Part shown: positions 57,391-64,000 of the stretch, one piece after another | Position numbering within the stretch: the first letter of the stretch is position 1 | Layout: each line of letters begins with the position of its first letter | Assembly (NCBI GenBank): GCA_907163345.1 | Contig: CAJQUN010000510.1 | Location: 310,001-374,000, forward strand | DNA length: 64,000 bases | Direction of reading: 5' to 3' | Source: Haberlea rhodopensis | Lineage: Eukaryota; Streptophyta; Magnoliopsida; Lamiales; Gesneriaceae | Notes under the pieces: generated by a model | Databases searched by the model: none | The model's input: the letters and a program-made list of their open reading frames with translations, nothing else | Told to the model about the DNA's origin: nothing | Position numbers and translations under genes: made by a program

Positions 57391-58609
57391 CTCATTCGTC
57401 AAGAGATGTTTGATCTGTCAACAGGTGAAGGCTGAGAGGCAGAGGCCTGGAGGTGAGCTAAGGAGCTTGAAGATACCACAGTGGAAGTGGGAGCACATAT
57501 CCATGGACTTCGTGACCCACTTACCGAGGACTGTTTCGGGTTTCGATGCTATATGGGTAGTCGTCGACAGATTGACTAAGAGTGCTCATTTTATTCCCTA
57601 CTGTATGACCTTCACGTACTTGAGGATGGCACAGTTATATATCAGAGATGTGGTGAGACTGCATGGGATCCCTGTTTCGATTGTGTCTGATCGAGATCCG
57701 CGGTTTACATCTCACTTTTGGGAGGGTCTTCAGTCAGCTCTAGGTACAGAGTTGAGGTTGAGCACAGCCTATCATCCCCAGACGGACGGACAGGCCGAGC
57801 GTACGATACAGACGCTCGAAGATATGTTGAGGGCTTGTGTTCTGGAGTTCGACACTTCATGGAAGGACTCGATAGCCTTGGTGGAGTTCTCTTACAACAA
57901 TAGCTACCAGGCAAGTATACAGATGGCTCCTTTCGAGGCCCTCTATGGTAGGCTTTGTAGGTCACCCTTGTGTTGGGATGACGGGGATCGCAAATCAGTC
58001 GGAGGACCAGATTTGATCCGGAAAATGGAAGAAAAGGTAAAAGTGATAAGACAAAAGATGAAGGCAGCTCTGGACAGACAGGCAGCGTATGCCAATCAGC
58101 GGCGAAGACCGTTGGAGTTTCAGTTGGGCGACAGAGTCTTTCTGAAGATCTCACCTTTCAGAGGTGTGGTACGGTTTGGTATGCGGGGGAAGTTATCCCC
58201 GAGATATGTGGGGCCGTACGAGATCTTACAGCGTGTGGGTACTCTGGCTTACCGGTTAGCTTTACCGCCCTCTCTATCTGGCATTCACGATGTATTTCAT
58301 GTGTCTATGTTGCGGAAGTACGAGCCAGATCCTTCTCATGTGTTGCAGCCTTCTGAGGTTCAGATTGAGTCAGATGTTTCCTATGTTGAGCGGCCTATCA
58401 GGATTTTGGATAGGGCAGATCGCAGACTGAGAAACAAAGTTATTCCTATGATCAAGGTTCAGTGGGATCGTAGGGGTGTCGAGGAGGCCACGTGGGAGAC
58501 AGAGCGACACATGGTGCAGCACTATCCAGAGCTGTTTTCTGGTATGCGTTTATGTTTTGTTTTACTTCATGTTGGTAAGCATGCTGATTTCGAGGACGAA
58601 ATCTTATAA
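57391..58609 (+). pseudogene. E10 integrase core and chromodomain
   Basis: The frame is uninterrupted: SFVKRCLICQQVKAERQ, catalytic core MDFVTHLPRTVSGFDAIWVVVDR, VSDRDPRFTSHFWEGLQ, AYHPQTDGQAERTIQTLEDM, the GKLSPRYVGPYEILQRVG block, and a chromodomain (RNKVIPMIKVQWDRR, then GVEEATWETERHMVQHYP). The stop at 58607-58609 is just before the polypurine tract, the normal arrangement. Confidence 0.93.
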
Positions 58610-58610
58610 G

Positions 58611-58621
58611 TAGGGGAGTAT
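58611..58621 (+). other. E10 polypurine tract
   Basis: TAGGGGAGTAT lies directly before the 3' LTR start TGTGATATCC. Confidence 0.85.
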
Positions 58622-59457
58622 TGTGATATCCCCGAAATGATTAGGTGTTATTTAAACATTAATCATTGTTGTGAAAATTATTGTATTAATTCTTGTGTTG
58701 AATTAATAATATTGGGAAATGCATGTGAGGGTGCATGTGTTATATGTTGGGATTTTGGGGTTGTGAATGATTATTTGGGGTGTGTGTTGTTTGTTTTGGT
58801 AAAGCATATTTAAATGGGAGTTGAAGTATTTTATTGAGAAAATACTATAAAATATCATGTGAGGATATTTTAATACATCGTGCTAAATACCGGGACCAAA
58901 ACATAACACATCAGTTAACCCACCACTCAACCACCACCCTTGACCCATACCCTGCTGCCAGCTGCCAGCTGCTTGCCCATGCCCCTTGTCCCATCTCCCA
59001 CTCCACCTTTCCATTGCTGAAACCCCTCCATTCCTCTCCCATTTTTCGTCCAACATCTGATAAGTAAGAAAAGGAGGAGATCCACCATTTTTATTGCTTG
59101 GAAAGCTTGCAAAAATCGGAGCAAAAGAGGGTGAGAAACCATTTCTGGGTTTGAATTTAAGTTGTTTAAGTTCATACTTTTATTGGTGTAAAAATGGCAC
59201 GTTAGCTTAGGTTTCTTAGAACCTTCGATTTAAATGCTTACATGGTGTTCTTATGAAGCTCCCAGTATTTTTGCTTGAGCATGTTACATGTTTTATGTGG
59301 AAGATTTAAGCATGTAAAGTATAGTGTTCGAAAATCTGGGTAATGGGTACATGTGAACTGTAAGCTCAAAATGTCAACACGATTAAATACTCTGATATTG
59401 AAATGCTTAGTTCTCATAATTGCACCTTACATTATGTTTAAGTATCGGGGTCTCACA
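58622..59457 (+). repeat. E10 3' LTR, 836 bp
   Basis: Carries the same internal deletion as the 5' LTR, so the deletion predates this insertion. Ends GGGGTCTCACA, followed by ATTGC. Confidence 0.95.
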
Positions 59458-59462
59458 ATTGC

Positions 59463-59871
59463 TTAGTTTGGGCATGTTTAAAGTTGGGTTTGGATTTTGG
59501 GAGATTTTGCAGAATCTTGGATTATGGTTATTCTTGTTTTAAAATGTGTTTTAACCCTTATTGGAGTCTAAGGGTGTTTTAATTGTTGTTGGTTTGAGTT
59601 GGAAGGAGTTGGGTGTGGTTTGTTGAGGTTTTTAAGCTTTTAAAAATGGTGCTTTTTGGGTTTGTGCAGCGACCGATCGATCGGTAGCATCTTACCGATC
59701 GATCGGTGCAAATGCGTAGCGATGGGTTTATTTTCGACATTTTAGCGATTGATCGGTGGCACTTAACGATCGATCGATAGAGGCGAGCGATCGTTCGGTG
59801 CAATGTCGTAGCCAAAATGTAATTTTTGGGTTTTTACTGATCGATGGTAGGTTGACCGATTGATCGGTAGG
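59463..59871 (+). repeat. Family A2 LTR, second part, with palindrome array
   Basis: Continues the LTR interrupted by E10 and contains its palindrome array. Ends at the target duplication GTAGG (59867-59871) of the A1 solo LTR. Confidence 0.85.
59672..59871. repeat. Palindrome array, about 7 copies, CCGATCGATCGG form
   Basis: Units are ACCGATCGATCGGT and decayed relatives (AGCGATTGATCGGT, ACCGATTGATCGGT). The A1 solo LTR entered right after the last unit. Confidence 0.88.
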
Positions 59872-62343
59872 TGTAAGGACCCCAAGCCCTTAACCCTTGA
59901 TTAGTGTATTAACCACTATGTGTGGCACATGCTTTCAATAAAAAGTCAATCGGGAAGCTCAGATGATACTTTATCATTGCATGGCAATTACAAAATTTCC
60001 ATTAACACTCAATGTTATAAGATCATCAGCCTAACAACAAATAGACTCATAAAGTTCGCCCATTACCATCCCTTTGTGCCACTTTTTACATTGTGGACTT
60101 TTATAAAAATTTGGGCAGAGTCTCCCCATAAATAGAGCTATCCCGAAATAAAAGCACAACACATAACATAATTCCCGGCCAGGGAAAACATAATACTCAT
60201 CAGAATGCAGCAATACCAAGTAAATTCCCAGCCATGGAAGACACCACACATATGATAACAAAAGTGGGTTTCAACACCCCCATAATACACCAATGACTCT
60301 CATATCATTAGCAATTCTACCCTTCATTGCATGCAACATAGAATGAAAGAGAGAAAGGCTCATGCCTTTATATACAACCCATATACAAGTATAACCGTGC
60401 TCACATGCGAGCATCATGAATGTGTATATAACCCTTAGGTGTATATAAGTACTCTATACGATACCGTGCTCCATCAAGCCCTGGTACCACGATCCTGGGA
60501 GTACATCCAATCAACAGCTCGAGCTCATCTCCAAAGCCATCGATGTACCTGTTCACCTGCCCCAACAGAGACAGCCCCCAACAGGGTGAGCATACCAATA
60601 AACAAAATCCCATAATCACAGTAATGAAATTCATAATTTACAACAAAAGTAAATGCTAATGAATTTTAAATGATACTCCCTGGATGGCAACGTCCTCATC
60701 CGGGATTCCGTGTACTGTCCCTGTTCTCACAATCATCAAACTCATCAAATCTCAAAAATCAGTAAATCAACACATTGATTAACCCATCGCATGCCTAATT
60801 CTCGAGTATCAATAGATAGTGATTCCAAATTCATTATACATGCAAATATAGATATCTCAAATATATAATATTGATTTCACAACCTCGCTATCAATCACAG
60901 ATAGCTCAAATGCCTAGCATTTTTACCAATCCTTCATTATACCTAGACATCTCAAATGTCTTATAATGAATACATGATTCTACGATCATCCTCAGGCATC
61001 TCAAATGCCCTACAATAGTCATATAAACCCAGTACCCCTTATATCTTGTAAGAGTTATCCTACTCTAGTGTCACGCACGCTACAAGCGGCGATATCAAGA
61101 TTTGCTCGTTCTTTGGCTATATCAACATATATATATAACCATACGCACAATATTCAATGCAATCAAAAATACCTTATGCATTTCACAATGCTCTAATATA
61201 TATAGTAATGCTCGTACGTCGCACGTACCTTAAATCTCCGAAGTCCGAGCCAAACCTTGCTCGAGTTCCATGCCCCGAGGAACGATGTGCTAACACGATA
61301 AATAATTCACAATTATTTATGAACATGCAACCCATGCTCAAGCACACCCATAACCCTCAAAATATTGTCAACACAAGACAATTAACCTTTAAAAAGACCC
61401 GGGGCAGGGTACATGCAGGGAGGGAAACAAATGAGACAATATCGAAAATTGATCAAGAACACCCTACAAATTTTCGAACCCTAATCTCACAAATCGAACC
61501 CAATTAAACACCATAATTCACCTAAAATGTGAATTAAACTATCAAAGCAAGAATCAACACCCCTTGCCGAAAACCCCCAAATTTTCGAACTCAACCCTAC
61601 AAATTTCGAAATTAAATTCGAACCAATAATTCACAATTAGGCAGGGGAATACATGAGAGGGACGAAAAAGAGGTAAGGAAGGTTACCCAATCGAAAATCG
61701 AAAGGAAAATCGACCGAAATCGAAGAACCCTAGAAATTGGTGATCGACGCTTTCCCGCAAAATCCGACTTCAAAACGCGACGAAACTCTCAATTGCCGGA
61801 GGGGATAGCTGCGCCTCGACGAGACGAAGCCGGTGGCTGGTCGCACGCGCCGAACGGCGGCCGGACGGCGGCGGGCGCACGGCTGGAAGCGGCGGGGTCG
61901 AGGGAAAAATCGGGAATGGCTGGAACATACGGGAGAGAGGGTGACAGGTTGGAGGAGGAGGAGAGGAAATGATTTTTTTCAATTAAAATCTCGGGCTCAA
62001 CTGGTATTTATAGCAAAAATACCCCGAAATACTAATAGCCCCACAAATACATCATGATTCATTAAAAATCAACTGTTTTCAAAAATTCTCTCTCTAACTC
62101 CAAAACCCCCTACCGGTGCCCACACAAAGCACCCCAGATCCCGAGACACATCAAAAACCCAACTCTTAGGTTTTTCACCCAAATGAGAATACAATCTCAA
62201 CCTCTGGATCCAACGATCCCAACTACCCAAATAAACGAGCCCAGAAGGCCCAACACCGCGATTAAACTCCAAATCGCCACGTAAAACAACTTTATGGGTT
62301 ATTAACACTCCGGGATTAACATCTATAATCCCTGGTCATCACA
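59872..62343 (-). repeat. Solo LTR, family A1, 2472 bp, TSD GTAGG
   Basis: Starts TGTAAGGACC and ends GGTCATCACA, with a perfect GTAGG duplication (59867-59871, 62344-62348). It matches 2008-4552 along its length: GTACGTCGCACGTAC box (about 61212-61229), CpG-rich block (about 61735-61960) and TATAAATA (minus, 62005-62012). No internal element sequence remains. Confidence 0.93.
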
Positions 62344-62348
62344 GTAGG

Positions 62349-62461
62349 TCGGAGATTTTTTTGGTAAATTATTTTGTGTTGTGGTGTCGGTGCATGCATC
62401 GCCCGGGGTCTTTTAATGTGGTTAATCGTCATGGATTAACGATATAATTGGGGTTTGTGAA
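62349..62461 (+). repeat. Family A2 LTR, third part
   Basis: A 113-bp continuation with the CCCGGGG block and GATTAACGAT motif. It stops where a family C LTR begins; GTGAA (62457-62461) is the candidate left target duplication of that element. Confidence 0.75.
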
Positions 62462-63022
62462 TGTGGGGTCCTCGTTACTTAATCCATTATGTATCAATTA
62501 AGCATACATACGTGAGTCTGAATTAAGTAAAAACATGCACTGATTAAGAGTATCTTACTAGATAAGTTGTTACAAGGTTATAAAAAAAACCTAACCAACT
62601 ATACATCTCATGTACAAACAACAACCTATTACAAGATAACGCCTAAGCAGTGGTTCAGCTCGCAGCGGAGAATGACTCACATCCCGTCTCCCCACGTTTA
62701 TGAGTCCCTACAGAAACATTCACAAAACGTGAGTATAGATAAACAACTATCTCGTGCGATATCAAAACACAATATCAATAACAATGATAAAGCACAATAA
62801 ACTCATCAATAGTGAATGCTCTGTATCATGCATCAACAAATGCACCATGTCATGACATGTCTCAACAATCACCCTATTATCACGAGCCCCATATGATATG
62901 CCTATTCAGCTCAATATGTCAGTGGAACCACATCACATCTTCATATTAGCAGCACATATCATAGTACCATGCTCATCTGTGACAATAGCCAGAGCATATA
63001 CCCAAACCAGGTGTATATCTCT

Positions 63023-63268
63023 CAAGCCAAAGCATATGTAGTATATCTATCATGGCAACGATCCCAGCCAAAGCATATACCACACCAGGCATATCTATCA
63101 AGGCACTGATCTCACCAAAGCATATACACATATCTATCAAGGCATCAAGCCAAAGCATATGTAGTATATCTATCGTGGCAACGATCCCAGCCAAAGCATA
63201 TACCACACCAGGCATATCTATCAAGGCAATGATCTCACCAAAGCATATACACATATCTATCAAGGCCT
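63023..63268. repeat. 123-bp tandem duplication within the C LTR
   Basis: Two copies of a segment starting CAAGCCAAAGCATATG; the E9 LTRs and the 13746 fragment have it once. The copies differ at a few bases. Confidence 0.9.
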
Positions 63269-63571
63269 TCATCCCAATCATATGAAATCCATGTATGTAC
63301 ATGCATATGATACTACCAATCATATGACATAAAGATAACATAAATCATATGATATCAAAACCATAACATCATCATCACATAATATCTATACTCCGTACGT
63401 CAACACGTACCTGTAACGCGACACAAACCAGATAAATCAGTCGTCACTGGTTAATTGCCTCTGTGCCCTGTCCCCTGTGATGATGTTACAACAATACCAA
63501 CAATATCATGTTAAAAGAGGTTGAACTATTCATTTCCACAATAAAATAATATTGTTCAACATTTTAAGTCT

Positions 63572-63791
63572 ACCGATCGATCGGTCACTCTAGCGATCGA
63601 TCGGTCCAAACAAATAACCCTAGCGATCGGTCGGTCAGAAGCTAGCGATCGATCGCTCCTAAATCTGATTTTCTCAAAAATGCTATGGCTTTCACCGATC
63701 GATCGGTCGCTTCCAGCGATCGATCGGTACCTACACCGCCTTACTTCCCTTGTTTCTACCGATCGATCGGTACAATCCTAGCGATCGATCG
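63572..63791. repeat. Palindrome array, 8 copies, CCGATCGATCGGT form
   Basis: Alternating ACCGATCGATCGGT and AGCGATCGATCGGT, with one AGCGATCGATCGCT and one AGCGATCGGTCGGT. The flanking bases differ from the GCGATCGATCGC form of other LTRs. Confidence 0.95.
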
Positions 63792-64000
63792 GTCGATGAT
63801 AAATTTTGAAACCATGGCGATTTTTAATGCTTATCTTCATGGTTCTCAACCTACACCTCAAGTTAAACCATCAAAACTTGATCACTAGATAAACTAGCAT
63901 CATATAACCATATTTCCATCATTATACTTCAAATGATTACATGAAAACTCATAGCAACTCATATGAAAGAATTAACTTCACATGCTTCAAGTTTGACATA

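Larger units (their letters stand above)
52991..59457 (+). mobile_element. E10: complete chromovirus (Tekay/Del-like) with short LTRs, 6467 bp, TSD ATTGC
   Basis: The only plus-strand gag-pol element in the window. Two LTRs of 835-836 bp differ at about 13 positions by eye. The target duplication ATTGC is perfect (52986-52990, 59458-59462). Gag, leader and LTR ends are closely related to E3 and E4, but both LTRs share an internal deletion of about 1.5 kb. Coding sequence carries two frameshifts and one stop. Confidence 0.95.
62462..64000 (-). repeat. Family C LTR, runs off the right edge
   Basis: Begins TGTGGGGTCC and aligns with both E9 LTRs. ATGTCATGACAT at 62847-62858, a 123-bp tandem duplication (63023-63268), the GTACGTCAACACGTAC box (about 63391-63411) and a palindrome array of CCGATCGATCGG form. 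Whether it belongs to a full element or is solo cannot be seen. Confidence 0.88.

Overview
This is a plant nuclear genome window, almost certainly a eudicot. It is AT-rich and consists almost entirely of nested LTR retrotransposons, with one recognisable host gene: a two-exon LURP-one-related (LOR) gene at 16524-17362. The species cannot be named from the sequence alone. Most elements are Ty3/gypsy chromoviruses of Tekay/Del type. They carry gag with CCHC knuckles, a DTG protease, RT with FIDD, RNase H, integrase and a C-terminal chromodomain, and their primer-binding sites match initiator-Met tRNA. One element is an Athila/Tat-type gag-protease-only element primed by tRNA-Asp, and there is one decayed Ty1/copia remnant.

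Layout. 1-8498: element E1 (minus), with its pol interrupted by a 2.5-kb solo LTR (family A1, 2008-4552, TSD TGGCT). 8499-9800: leader and LTR of E2, truncated. 9801-9826: templated filler joining E2 to E3. 9827-13745: gag-protease and 5' LTR of E3 (family B). 13746-15279: family C LTR fragments in inverted arrangement. 15280-15760: family A2 fragment. 15761-17414: host gene island. 17415-49956: a chain in which E4 sits in E5, E5 in E6, E6 in LTR D, D in E8 and E8 in copia, every one missing its left half. A gag-protease-only element (18056-25053) lies inside the E4 LTR, an A2 solo LTR (30369-32829) inside E6, and a complete 8.76-kb chromovirus E9 (38732-47493, TSD TCGGG) inside E8. 49957-51570: copia remnant. 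51571-52169 and 52462-62461: family A2 LTR sequence in both orientations; the second holds a complete 6.47-kb chromovirus E10 (52991-59457, TSD ATTGC) and another A1 solo LTR (59872-62343, TSD GTAGG). 62462-64000: start of a family C LTR that runs off the window.

The most unusual signal lies inside the LTRs. Seven otherwise different LTR types carry, in the same order, a set of self-complementary modules: an array of 3-8 copies of a 10-14 bp palindrome built on CGATCGATCG, an inverted-repeat box GTACGT..ACGTAC, repeats of AGCG..CGCT hairpins, the palindrome ATGTCATGACAT and a GGTTGT/ACAACC pair. From predicted TATA boxes, the palindrome array would lie in the transcribed leader. The unrelated gag-protease-only element has its own palindrome array of different sequence. 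E10 has a shortened LTR that lacks all these modules and has still been mobilised.

No autonomous intact element is visible. The best preserved (E9, E10) each have about three reading-frame lesions. Positions of lesions and counts of LTR differences were read by eye.
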